Shown here piece by piece: positions 16,631-26,300 of a DNA stretch of 64,000 bases; position 1 is the stretch's first letter; each line of letters begins with the position of its first letter. The stretch spans positions 1 through 64,000 of the forward strand of contig CAJOEP010000008.1 of assembly GCA_905233445.1 (NCBI GenBank), given 5' to 3'. Origin of the DNA: an uncultured Bacteroidales bacterium. Lineage in GTDB: Bacteria; Bacteroidota; Bacteroidia; Bacteroidales; F082. The notes under the pieces were generated by a model, which made no database searches, had not been told where the DNA came from, and worked only from the letters and a program-made list of their open reading frames with translations. Both the position numbers and the translations under genes were made by a program.

Positions 16631-17377
16631 ATGGAAAACAATCATTATACAAAGGGCATCAAGGTGATGTCGAGTCATTGCGACAGCGTGAACAGGCTGA
16701 GTCCTTTCATGATGCAGACCTTGTTTGAGGAGCTTGCTGACGCTAACGCGACCGCCCTCGGCATCGACCAGCCAACCTTGATGAAGCGTGACAACGCTTT
16801 CTGGGTGGTACGTCGCATAAAATTCGAGTTTAAGAGCGTCGTAAAAGACCATGAAGACGTCATTTTGAAGACGTGGCCGTCGGGACCGGAGACGCTGAGA
16901 TGCTTCCGTTCGTATCAGATACTTAAAACCAATCTTGAACCAGCTGTAAACAGCATCGCAGAATGGGTCATTTTAGATAAGGATACACGTCGTTTGAGAA
17001 AGACAGACAGCGTGCAATATCCTGATATTCAATTCATTACAGAGAGAGCCTGCGAACCTACATTTAAAAGATTCAAAGACGAATTTACAGAAGACTACTT
17101 CGTTTACGAAAAGACAATCCGTGCCTGCGATATTGACATTTCGCATCACACCAACAACACAAAATACTGCATGATGGTGCTCGACTGTTTCTCCATAAAA
17201 GAGCTAGAATCCATGACACTCAAGGAGTTGGAGATTCATTACGAGGCAGAGAGTCTGGAAGGCGACGTGCTGCGAATCTACCGTAAAAAAGTTGACGATG
17301 AATGGCATTTCGCGATAAAAAGGGACGGAAAAGTCATCACCTACGCTTATATGAAGACGCGAGACGCGGGACTTTGA
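16631..17377 (+). CDS. Acyl-ACP thioesterase
   Basis: The protein has about 248 residues. The start at 16631 (MENNHYTKGIKV) is chosen because the upstream frame reads through a palindromic element. It has the double hot-dog layout of FatA/FatB-like bacterial acyl-ACP thioesterases. The N-terminal helix region is FMMQTLFEELADANATALGID, followed by WVVRRIKFEF and WPSGPETLRCFRSYQI. The second repeat carries DIDISHHTNNTKYCMMVLDCF with the conserved Asn/His-rich active-site stretch. It releases free fatty acids from acyl carrier protein in the cytoplasm. The last seven codons (KTRDAGL, stop) are made of a 7-bp repeat that continues downstream. Confidence 0.88.
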   Translation: MENNHYTKGIKVMSSHCDSVNRLSPFMMQTLFEELADANATALGIDQPTLMKRDNAFWVVRRIKFEFKSVVKDHEDVILKTWPSGPETLRCFRSYQILKTNLEPAVNSIAEWVILDKDTRRLRKTDSVQYPDIQFITERACEPTFKRFKDEFTEDYFVYEKTIRACDIDISHHTNNTKYCMMVLDCFSIKELESMTLKELEIHYEAESLEGDVLRIYRKKVDDEWHFAIKRDGKVITYAYMKTRDAGL

Positions 17378-17417
17378 GACGCGAGACTTGTCCCGTGTCA
17401 CGAAGTCTCATGTCACG
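17355..17417. repeat. Heptamer repeat overlapping the 3' end of the thioesterase gene
   Basis: AGACGCG occurs at 17355, 17362 and 17377, with AGACTTG at 17384. The opposite arm has TGTCACG at 17396 and 17411 around AAGTCTCA. The first two copies encode the C terminus of the thioesterase and the stop codon lies within the array. Confidence 0.75.
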
Positions 17418-17461
17418 AATCGAATTTTTATTATTAATTTGGTGTTTTTAATAAAATTCCC

Positions 17462-17469
17462 TATTTTTG
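17462..17469 (+). promoter_or_regulatory. -7 element (TATTTTTG) for the lipid kinase gene
   Basis: TATTTTTG lies 19 bp before the ATG at 17489, which supports that start over the TTG at 17477. Confidence 0.65.
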
Positions 17470-17488
17470 CAAAAAATTGGGAACGAGA

Positions 17489-18388
17489 ATGAAGCATATT
17501 TTCATAGTTAATACTGTTGCGGGCGAGCATTCTTGCCTCAAAGAGGTGGAGAAAGCAATCGCCAACGAAAGCGAAGTTATTGATTATGAATTATTTACAC
17601 CCGATTCAGCAAAAGACAATGTCGCTAAAATCAAAGATTACCTCGAGACACATCCCGACGAGGAAGTGCGTTTTTATGCCTGTGGCGGGGATGGTACATT
17701 AAACAAGGTGGCGAGCGGCATTTACGGTTACCCAAATGCGAGTTTAGCCGTCCTGGCATACGGCAGCGGAAACGACTACATCAAGTATTACGCTGATTTA
17801 CAGACGTTTAGAAACGTTGAGAGAGAAATACACGGCACTGAGAAACGTGTCGATATCATGCAAGTTAACGACCGTTTTGCCATCAATGCCACACATTTCG
17901 GCCTTGATTCTGTAGTCGCGAAATCGATGAACATAATACGTCGCTACCCGATTATTGGAGGCAAGATGTGCTACCCTATCGCAGTTTTTAAGGCATTTTT
18001 GACTGGTATGCGCACTCGTTGCACCGTTTATGCAGACGGTGAGAAACTCAACGACGGCAAGATTTGTCTGTGCACCATTGCCAACGGCAGATACGTGGGA
18101 GGCAGCTACAAATGCGCCCCACGCTCTTTGAACGACGATGGTTTGCTGGAGGTTTGCCTCATAAAGCCAGTTTCGAGAATAAAATTCGCATTATTGAAGA
18201 AATATTATACCAACGGAACACATCTCGACAATCCAAAGTTTGAGAAGTATATTGTTTATCGCAGAGCGAAACAGGTTGTTATTGAAGGCGGCAAGGGCTT
18301 TTGCGTTTCATTGGACGGAGAAATTTTGGAAGGAGAAAAGATTATAGTGGAGAATAAGAAGCAGGCGATACGGTTTGTGGTTCCGTAG
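17489..18388 (+). CDS. Diacylglycerol/lipid kinase family protein (YegS-like)
   Basis: This protein of about 299 residues has the diacylglycerol kinase catalytic fold. The nucleotide-binding motif is FYACGGDGTLNKVASGI, followed by LAVLAYGSGNDYIKYY. The C-terminal beta-sandwich has RYVGGSYKCAPRSLNDDGLLEV, and EGGKGFCVSLDGEIL is the usual closing motif. Members phosphorylate diacylglycerol, sphingoid bases or related lipids at the membrane. Bacteroidota make sphingolipids, so a sphingoid substrate is possible but not shown here. Confidence 0.9.
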   Translation: MKHIFIVNTVAGEHSCLKEVEKAIANESEVIDYELFTPDSAKDNVAKIKDYLETHPDEEVRFYACGGDGTLNKVASGIYGYPNASLAVLAYGSGNDYIKYYADLQTFRNVEREIHGTEKRVDIMQVNDRFAINATHFGLDSVVAKSMNIIRRYPIIGGKMCYPIAVFKAFLTGMRTRCTVYADGEKLNDGKICLCTIANGRYVGGSYKCAPRSLNDDGLLEVCLIKPVSRIKFALLKKYYTNGTHLDNPKFEKYIVYRRAKQVVIEGGKGFCVSLDGEILEGEKIIVENKKQAIRFVVP

Positions 18389-18453
18389 TGACGATGTGCA
18401 CGTCGTCTGTACAAACAGATTTGAAATTAATTAAAGATTAAAAATATTTTATT

Positions 18454-20526
18454 ATGATTGCAAAAGAGTTATTAAATCCGAAAAGCATCGTTGTGTGCGG
18501 TGCGTCGAGTGACATTCACAAACCTGGTGGAAAAGCATTGAAAAACCTCCTAGAAAGCCCATTCAGAGGTCCTGTTTATGCGGTGAACCCGAAAGAGACC
18601 ATGGTGCAAGGCGTTCAATGCTACGCCAGCGTCAATGAGCTTCCGCAGGTCGATTGCGCCATCCTATGCATCGCCGCCAAGTTCTGCGCCCAGACCGTCG
18701 ATGTTTTGGCAAAAGAGAAAGGCTGTAAAGGTTTCATCATCATCAGCGCGGGATTCTCGGAGGAGAGCCACGAAGGCGCCGAGATAGAGAAACATATCGT
18801 CGATACCATCAACAGCGTCGGCGGCAGTTTGATTGGCCCTAACTGCACTGGCTTCCTCAACGTGAATTATGCGGGCTGCTTCGACACACCTATTCCGAAG
18901 CTCGACCCTAAAGGCGTTGACTTCATCACTGGTTCAGGTGCGACAGCAGTGTTTATTAAGGAATACGGCATGAGCAACGGACTGAAGTTCAACAGCGTTT
19001 GGGCAGTTGGAAACAGTGCTCAGCTCGGTATTGAAGACGTTTTGGAACACTTAGATGAGACATTCGACCCTGAAAAATCGAGTCATGTCATCATGCTTTA
19101 CATGGAAAAGATCGGCGACCCGCAGAGATTGCTCAAACACTCACGCAACCTCATCAACAAAGGTTGCCATATCGCAGCTATCAAGTCTGGTGGTTCAGCG
19201 GCTGGTTCACGTGCAGCATCGTCACACACTGGTGCTCTTGCCACCAACGATGCCGCTGTCGATGCCTTGTTCCGCAAGGCTGGTATCGTGCGTTGCCAGA
19301 ACCGACAGGAGTTGACAACGGTGTGCGGTGTGTTCATGCACCCTGAAATCAAAGGCAAACGCTGCGCTGTCATCACACATGCTGGCGGTCCGGCTGTCAT
19401 GCTCACCGACGTTTTAAGCAACGGCGGCATGGAGGTTCCACCATTGAAAGACCATCCGGCAAGCCCTGCCCTGCTCGCGAAACTCTTCGGAGGCTCGTCA
19501 GTAGGAAACCCTATCGATTTCTTGGCAACAGGAACAGCCGAACAGCTCGGATATATCATCGACACAGTTGAAAACGAATACACCGACATCGACTTCTCGG
19601 TCGTTATCTTCGGTTCACCTGGATTGTTCAGCAACAAAGAGGTTTACGACCTTCTTGACGCTAAGATGAAGACCTGCAAGAAGCCTATCTTCCCTGTGTT
19701 ACCGTCAATCATCAACGTGAAGGACGAAATCGAAGACTTCATCGCTAAAGGACGTATCAACTTCCCAGAGGAGTGTGTTTTAGGTAACGCAATTTGCAAG
19801 GTTTACAACACGCCGAAACCACAGCCAGAACATGTTGAACTGCCAAAGATTGACGTGGCTCGCATCCGCAAGACCATCGACCGTTGCAAGTCAGGTTATT
19901 TGGAGATTGCCGACTACAATGAGTTGCTCGACGCAGCTGGCATCAGCCGCAAGAAATCAGTGGAAGTGAGCAAGAAAGAAGATGCTCTCGCCTTCGCCAA
20001 AGAAGTGGGCTGCTCGAAAGATGTACCGCTGGTGATGAAGGTCGTCGGTCCGCTCCACAAATCAGACGTTGGCGGCGTGACGCTTGGCGTGAAAGACCTC
20101 GACACCGTTGCCAAGGAGTTCGACCGCTTGATCGTCATCCCCGAGACATACGCAGTGGAGATGTACCCGATGCTCGACGGTACCGACGTTTACATCGGAG
20201 CTATCAAAGACGCCAAGTTCGGACATCAGATATTCTTCGGCTTGGGTGGCATCTTCATCGAGGTGCTGAAGGACGTTCAGAGCGCCCTCGCTCCTATCAC
20301 AGCCGACGAAGCCAAGGAGATGCTCAAGCAGCTCAAGGGTTACAAGATTCTGCAAGGCGTCCGCGGTCAGGAAGGTGTAAACCTCGACCTCTATGCCGAC
20401 CAGGTAGCTCGCGTGAGCGCATTGGTGCAGGCCGCTCCTGAGATTGCAGAGATGGACCTCAACCCGTTGCTCGGCAACCCGCGCTATGTGACAGCCGTCG
20501 ACGCACGTATCAGAATTGAGAAATAG
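18454..20526 (+). CDS. Acetate-CoA ligase (ADP-forming), fused alpha and beta subunits
   Basis: This 690-residue enzyme converts acyl-CoA, ADP and phosphate to acid, CoA and ATP, conserving energy in fermentation. The alpha part starts with a CoA-binding domain (SIVVCGASSDIHKPGGKALKNL) and two succinyl-CoA-ligase-like domains. The phospho-acceptor His258 lies in SRAASSHTGALATND. The beta part (about 470-690) is an ATP-grasp domain with VMKVVGPLHKSDVGGV and AEMDLNPLLG near the end. The fused order matches the single-chain ADP-forming acetyl-CoA synthetases of Bacteroidota and archaea. The acyl preference is not decidable from sequence. Confidence 0.93.
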   Translation: MIAKELLNPKSIVVCGASSDIHKPGGKALKNLLESPFRGPVYAVNPKETMVQGVQCYASVNELPQVDCAILCIAAKFCAQTVDVLAKEKGCKGFIIISAGFSEESHEGAEIEKHIVDTINSVGGSLIGPNCTGFLNVNYAGCFDTPIPKLDPKGVDFITGSGATAVFIKEYGMSNGLKFNSVWAVGNSAQLGIEDVLEHLDETFDPEKSSHVIMLYMEKIGDPQRLLKHSRNLINKGCHIAAIKSGGSAAGSRAASSHTGALATNDAAVDALFRKAGIVRCQNRQELTTVCGVFMHPEIKGKRCAVITHAGGPAVMLTDVLSNGGMEVPPLKDHPASPALLAKLFGGSSVGNPIDFLATGTAEQLGYIIDTVENEYTDIDFSVVIFGSPGLFSNKEVYDLLDAKMKTCKKPIFPVLPSIINVKDEIEDFIAKGRINFPEECVLGNAICKVYNTPKPQPEHVELPKIDVARIRKTIDRCKSGYLEIADYNELLDAAGISRKKSVEVSKKEDALAFAKEVGCSKDVPLVMKVVGPLHKSDVGGVTLGVKDLDTVAKEFDRLIVIPETYAVEMYPMLDGTDVYIGAIKDAKFGHQIFFGLGGIFIEVLKDVQSALAPITADEAKEMLKQLKGYKILQGVRGQEGVNLDLYADQVARVSALVQAAPEIAEMDLNPLLGNPRYVTAVDARIRIEK

Positions 20527-20531
20527 ATTAC

Positions 20532-22301
20532 ATGAAAAGATTATTCTTCATATTGTCGCTACTGATGCCATTGCTGCTTATGTCGCAAACGGCATCAGTA
20601 GTGTTTTCTCATCAAGGAGGATTCTACAACAACAGTTTCAACCTTACATTGTCATGCGACGGGTCATATCATATTCGTTACACGACAAACGGTAATACAC
20701 CGACATCGAATTCCACGCTATACACGGGGCCTTTGTTTCTGAATGAGGATTTGTTTTCTAATTCAAACATCCACAACATTGTAAACTGCATCCCGTCGGC
20801 TTTTTACCAAACCGAAGATGTGGAACGCTCGATAGTAATCAGAGCTGCTGTTTTTGACAACAACGACAGTTGTGTGAGTGCGGTGAAGACAAACACTTAT
20901 TTCATCAGGTCGTTAGGCTGCGACATTTACAAGATGCCAGTCATCTCAATTTCCGCCGACTCTTTGTCTTTGTTTGACTATTACACGGGCATATTTGTCC
21001 CTGGAGTGCATTATGATCCCGAAGACCCCAGACATACAGGCAATTATTACCAAAGAGGAAAAGACTGGGAGCGCAAGATAAATTTCGAGTTTTACGAGCA
21101 GAACAACTTCGGTGTCAACCAGCAATGCGGACTGCGCACACACGGCAACGCATCCCGTTGGTTTCAGCAAAAAGGCATGAAACTCTACGCCCGCGACGAA
21201 TATGGCAAGAAAAGATTTAAATTCCCATTTTTTGGAAACGACGAACTCGACGATTTCAAACATTTAAGCCTACATCCGTTCAGATGCAGCGTTTGGTTAC
21301 AAACAGGAGCGCAGGATTTTCTTGCACACAAGGTGGCATCAAACCTTGACATTGACGCATTGGCTGTGCGTCAGGTTTCGGTTTTCATAAACGGTGAATA
21401 TTGGGGAATATATACTCTTGAGGAAACCCCTGACGAACGCTATCTGGAAGATCATTACGAAGTTGATTTGGAAGCAGTTAACATCATCAAATACTTCGTG
21501 GTGCAGGAATACGGTGACGCTACCGACTGGTGGACGTTTTTCGACTGGCTGCAACATTCCGACTTAAGCCAGGCTGAAGACTCGATCGTGGCATTCTCAC
21601 GGATGGATGTCCACAGCCTCATCGACTACATGATTTTCGAGATATTTTCCGCTAACCTCGACTGGCCTTTCAACAACGTCAGGATATGGCAGCCAGCGAC
21701 GGGAGAGCCATTCAGGATGCTATTCTTCGACGGTGACGGATGTTTCATAAGATGGTACTATGACGCGTTAAACATGGCGATGAACAGCGGCCACGACAGC
21801 TATGTCCTCAATCATTTTCTTCAAAACGACTATTTCAAGAGAGAGTTTTACAATAGGTATAATGAGTTGAAGTCGTCTTATTTCAGCTATAATTCGCTGA
21901 GAAACTATCTCAATGAATATCAAAACATAATTGAAGACGATGTTCCAAAGCAGTCGGAAAGATTCGGTTTTCCGGCCACTGTGGCAAGATGGGAAAGTGA
22001 CCTTGACACGATTGACACCTTTTTTAGGATGAGAAGCGCCGCTTTTGAGCAGGAACTGCAGGGCATATTGCTTACCCATGAAGCGGAAACACCTTATTTC
22101 ACCTGTCATCCAAATCCGTCGTCAGGCACATTCATCGTTGATTTGGGATCTTTTGCCAACAAAATCAATCAAATAGACATTTACGACTTTATGGGAAGAA
22201 ATGTTTTAACGACGAACAATCCCATAATAGAATGTGACTTACCTAAAGGAATTTATTTTATTAAAATCGGAGAATCAACGCAAAAAATTATTATTCAATA
22301 G
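20532..22301 (+). CDS. CotH-kinase-family secreted protein with T9SS sorting tag
   Basis: This 589-residue protein has a signal peptide (MKRLFFILSLLMPLLLMSQ). An N-terminal chitobiase/Fn3-like strand region (SYHIRYTTNGNTPTSNSTLYTGP) precedes a CotH kinase-like domain at about 150-480. It carries LRTHGNASRWFQQKGMKLYARD, EYWGIYTLEETPDERYL and MLFFDGDGCFIRW. The C-terminal type A T9SS domain (about 520-589) shows CHPNPSSGTFIVDL and PKGIYFIKIGESTQKIIIQ. CotH proteins are atypical protein kinases in Bacillus spore coats; a role at the Bacteroidota surface is inferred only. It starts 6 bp after the acetate-CoA ligase stop. Confidence 0.88.
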   Translation: MKRLFFILSLLMPLLLMSQTASVVFSHQGGFYNNSFNLTLSCDGSYHIRYTTNGNTPTSNSTLYTGPLFLNEDLFSNSNIHNIVNCIPSAFYQTEDVERSIVIRAAVFDNNDSCVSAVKTNTYFIRSLGCDIYKMPVISISADSLSLFDYYTGIFVPGVHYDPEDPRHTGNYYQRGKDWERKINFEFYEQNNFGVNQQCGLRTHGNASRWFQQKGMKLYARDEYGKKRFKFPFFGNDELDDFKHLSLHPFRCSVWLQTGAQDFLAHKVASNLDIDALAVRQVSVFINGEYWGIYTLEETPDERYLEDHYEVDLEAVNIIKYFVVQEYGDATDWWTFFDWLQHSDLSQAEDSIVAFSRMDVHSLIDYMIFEIFSANLDWPFNNVRIWQPATGEPFRMLFFDGDGCFIRWYYDALNMAMNSGHDSYVLNHFLQNDYFKREFYNRYNELKSSYFSYNSLRNYLNEYQNIIEDDVPKQSERFGFPATVARWESDLDTIDTFFRMRSAAFEQELQGILLTHEAETPYFTCHPNPSSGTFIVDLGSFANKINQIDIYDFMGRNVLTTNNPIIECDLPKGIYFIKIGESTQKIIIQ

Positions 22302-22304
22302 AAT

Positions 22305-22994
22305 ATGAAAAAGTCAGACATTACAGCAATTGTGATTATCGCTGCGATCATCTGCGGCTTTGCTTTTATCCCGGGAGCATGGGAATGGTTCTTAAGGACA
22401 ACCACCAACCACGGATTGTTGATGAGTTTCTTTAAGTTTGCAATTCTGGGAACTTTCGGCGAGATGCTTTCTTTGAGAATAAAAGAGGGCGTTTACATGA
22501 AAAAAGGATTCGGTTTGATGCCGAAACTGCTTGTTTGGGGTGTTTTAGGTGTCGTTATCGCCTCTGCGATGACAATTTTCAAGACCGGAACGGTGAAACT
22601 GCTCGATGGCGGGTTCCACCTCGACGGGAAAGCTGCCGAATGGTTTGCAGGAACGCTAAGCTGGGGCAAGTTCTTCGTGGCGTTGTGTGTCAGCGTACTG
22701 ATGAACACCTTGTTCGCGCCGGTATTCATGACTTTTCACAAAATCACTGACATTCATATCGCTGAGACTGGCGGCTCGTTGAAAGGCTTCTTCAGCAAAC
22801 CGCTGGAGATTCAGAAAACCATGTCGGAGAAAATCAACTGGAACATACAGTATGGCTTCGTTTTCAAGAAGACGATACCGCTGTTCTGGTATCCGGCTCA
22901 CACCATCACATTCCTGTTGCCTGGAACGCTTCAGGTGTTGTTTGCAGCTGCATTGGGAGTGGCGCTCGGCGTGATTCTCAGCATTAAGAAATAA
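22305..22994 (+). CDS. Hypothetical multi-pass membrane protein
   Basis: This 229-residue protein has five to six hydrophobic segments. The first begins at about residue 7 (AIVIIAAIICGFAFIPGAWEWF) and the last pair covers HTITFLLPGTLQVLFAAALGVALGVIL. The charged linker between later helices (GFFSKPLEIQKTMSEKINWNIQYGF) faintly recalls Mpv17/PMP22-type proteins, but the similarity is too weak to name a family. It begins 4 bp after the CotH gene stop and is probably in the same transcript. Confidence 0.75.
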   Translation: MKKSDITAIVIIAAIICGFAFIPGAWEWFLRTTTNHGLLMSFFKFAILGTFGEMLSLRIKEGVYMKKGFGLMPKLLVWGVLGVVIASAMTIFKTGTVKLLDGGFHLDGKAAEWFAGTLSWGKFFVALCVSVLMNTLFAPVFMTFHKITDIHIAETGGSLKGFFSKPLEIQKTMSEKINWNIQYGFVFKKTIPLFWYPAHTITFLLPGTLQVLFAAALGVALGVILSIKK

Positions 22995-23001
22995 TAATCT
23001 C

Positions 23002-23028
23002 ACACAGATTGCACAGACTACACAGAAC
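23002..23028. repeat. Short 9-bp tandem repeat
   Basis: Three degenerate 9-mers, ACACAGATT, GCACAGACT and ACACAGAAC, follow the membrane protein gene in a gap between convergent genes. No ORF is present in this gap. Confidence 0.65.
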
Positions 23029-23076
23029 TATTCTCCCGAAAGGATTTAGTTTGCAAGCAAACAGATATCACAGATA

Positions 23077-23328
23077 CTAGGATTTCCGTTTTTTGATAGC
23101 GTAGCCTAGGCCGAGAGCAGTAAGAATGACGAGCCCGTTGCCGAGAGGTGCGGGCTCACTGTTTGTCGAGCCAAGCGTTCCTGAAGGCAGATTCAAAACG
23201 TTTTCCGGATTTTCAATCCTATTGTATGGGTCGTTGTCAAAATCATTGAAAAAGCCGTCTTTGCGTTGCGCCGACATATCAATGCCCAACACAAAAACCA
23301 ATGCCAAAACAAAAAACATCTTCTTCAT
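23077..23328 (-). CDS. Small secreted protein with a C-terminal Pro-Leu-Gly / helix / Arg-Lys tail
   Basis: A protein of about 83 residues. The ATG at 23328 (MKKMFFVLALVFVLGIDMSAQ) gives a signal peptide and has an AGGAGA 8 bp upstream; a TTG seven codons earlier is the alternative. After a polar stretch rich in Asp and Asn (GFFNDFDNDPYNRIENPENV) the protein ends in EPAPLGNGLVILTALGLGYA followed by IKKRKS. A short motif, one hydrophobic helix and a basic end is the layout of exosortase or rhomboid-type sorting tags. Many small Bacteroidota proteins share this PLGxG form. Function unknown. It is the last gene after the endonuclease and probably co-transcribed with it. Confidence 0.72.
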   Translation of the reverse strand: MKKMFFVLALVFVLGIDMSAQRKDGFFNDFDNDPYNRIENPENVLNLPSGTLGSTNSEPAPLGNGLVILTALGLGYAIKKRKS

Positions 23329-23349
23329 TGCCAATCTCCTAATTTTCAA

Positions 23350-26300
23350 TTATTTAACAACGATTTTTTGGGTTTTCACGCTTTCGCCGATTAGTCGGAA
23401 TATGTAAACGCCGTTTTGTGACGGTTTTATTATAGTCTCCATACCGTTCACGTATTGTTTTGATACGATGCGCCCCATCACATCGAATATCTGCAACTCT
23501 CCCACTCCATCGACCACCATTTCATCGCCGCTCTGATAAACGAAGATTTCATCATCCGAATCGGAAGACGACTGGTATTTGAATTTGACGACAAACCGGT
23601 TTTCCTTGTCAGATTTTGAGCTAACGAACGAATACTCGTCGTCAAGCAATAAATCGATATCCTCGCCGATGATGTTGTCGATAAGATGCAGATAGCTAAA
23701 ATCGCCGGAAGGCTTAATGTTCATTGTATAAATGCCTGTTTTAGGGGTGTGGAAGTTGAGGTTAAACGCATGAGTGTCCTCACCGATATTGGCTATGGCG
23801 AAGTCCTCTCCATTGTACTGGATGTAGAGCTTCTGAATCGCCTCATTACGATGCTCGACCTTGTTCAAGCCATGACCATCCTTGAACACGGCGTACGCCA
23901 CGTCCTCGTAACTGCTATTCGACACGGCAAACATTATATTGTCGTTAAAATCCTTGGAAACGCCTGTTGCCGTTGTGTTTGTCATTATCAGATTTTCGCT
24001 TGTGACGGAACTCTTGGCCTGCACCAGAATAGCCTGACACGGCGCAATAGGCGTTGTGTGGTCATATCCGACAACCCATCCGCCGGCAGATGAAAGAGTG
24101 TAGAACCCGTCTTCAAGATATGTGTTAGGAATGGCCGCATTTGCACCTTTATATATATTGTGAGGATACGGATTTCCAATCAGATGGAAGCCTTTGGTCG
24201 CCGCCGAGGTGTAAGTCAGCGGGTATGTCACAGTGCCGTAATTCAAAGTGCCGTTATATGATATCTGGCTGTTGTCACCTTTGCGATAGAGGTAGCCGCG
24301 GCCTTTTTCGAACGTGGAGAACGAGTGTCCGCCAGCTACATCCTGACTGTTTTCCCACAAAAGATTAGGCTCGTTCAGACGATAAACATTGTATGCTGAG
24401 CTTGTAAGATTGGCGACATTATTAAAATTCACATCATTCACTGGAGTTGAAATTGCGTGCCATCCGTTGATTGAAGGCGACGTAACCCATTGTGTTACAT
24501 TCTTTTTCACTGTAGCAGTGACACCCGAAGAGCTGTTGACAAGCTGTCCCCCGTCTTCAATAACAATCTTCGCTCCAGTAGCTTGTGTGATAGGTCCATC
24601 AACCGTAAGAATAATGTTCGGATTGATAGTGAATGTCACATTTTCGGCCAATGTAAGCGACGGAATCAAAGTGCTTTCGCTCACAGTGTTGCTTGTAAAG
24701 TTCGCTGTATATGCTCCAGCTTCTGTCACTGTAAATTCGTATGAAACATTTGCAGAGACCGGCGCGTTGTCTTTAGTCCAGTTGACGAATGAATATCCTG
24801 AAGTCGGAACAGCTGTTATAGTAGCTGTCGCTCCATGATTGAAAGTGGCTTCTGTTGCCGGAGCGCCGCCGGAATACGTAATCGACATTTGTGTAATTCT
24901 GCGCTGACCCGAATCACCAAGAGTGAATGTCACTGATGAACTGTTTCCGCTCCACGTTGCTCCAGACAATGCACCCACATTAGGTGTAATTGTCGCAGCT
25001 GGACTATAAGATGCAAAACTTAATGTAATAGATGTTATTGAAACATTGGAATTAGCCTTTTTACTCACGACGATAGTGTTTTTTGCATAACATCTTACAG
25101 ATGCATCAGATGTATAGTACTTTGGCGAATTTTGAGTGTTATTTCCTTTACCAAATGTTATTATTATATTATCATCGACATTTACGTCTGTAATATCTTG
25201 TGCATTAGTATATCCCTGTTGCGAGAAGTTGATTGAAACTGTTGTACTTGGCGACGGAGCATCACCTATAAATGCCGAACCACCGGTATTTGCCGCAACA
25301 CTGATTGTGTATGTGTTGATTTCGAAATTGGCCTGATATGTGGCGTTTTCCGAGACTGTGAAATTATATGTCTGATTGGTCGAAATCTCAGTACCGCCTT
25401 TCGTCCAATTCACGAAATGATAACTGGCATTTGGTGTTGCTGTTATTGTGACTAAAGTGCCATTGGCGCAAATCGCCTGTTGTACAGGAGAGCCTTCATG
25501 CGAATAAATCACTTCAATGGCTTTTATTCTACGGTTGCCAGAAGTGCCTCCTATCGTAAATGTGACCGACGATTCGTTGCCCGTCCAGGTATTTGTGCTG
25601 AAAGAGCCGGCATTGGTGGTTATCGCATTGCTGCCGTCGCTGCCTCCATAAGTCAATTTGATTTTAGTAATTGAGCCTGAAGTCGTGCCGACAGTAAAAT
25701 AATTACCGCCATAACATCTGATGGCAGTGCCAGAAGCATAGTATTTGGGCGGATTTGAATTATTAGTACCTTTATTAAATGCTACCGATACATTATCATC
25801 AATGGTTGCACCCGTTACTTCCTGCTCGTTTGAATATCCTTGTGCTGAAAAATCGATGGAAACCGTATCTGCGACAGCAGACACAAGACTGACTGAACCG
25901 CCTGCTACAGGATTTGCCGCGACAGCGATCTGATAACTGTTTGTCCATTCATGATCCCAAATCATATAGGCGAAATCCTCATTGTCAATGAAAGGGTTTC
26001 TGTTGTGCTGATACGTGCTGTAAATCACGTTGTTTCGGTTTCTTTCCTTATCATCGACAGGGTCGTCATGATGCCAACGAAGCAGCATTGTCATTGCCCA
26101 GTCATTGATTACCGACTTGTTTGTCATACCCGATGTACCCCAGCCGCTGTCTTCACCATAATAGCGAACGCTCATATACATCAAAGCTCGTGCGAAATCG
26201 CCTTTGTACTCGTCGATAGGCTCGAAAACAGTGCCATTATAGCCCAAAGAAGATTTGCAAGTGCCTAATTTTGAACCATTTGCCGATGTCCAAGATGCCG

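Noticed and set aside
22305-22994. Assigning the membrane protein to the Mpv17/PMP22 family
   Set aside because: Only a weak resemblance of the last helices; the core motif could not be identified.
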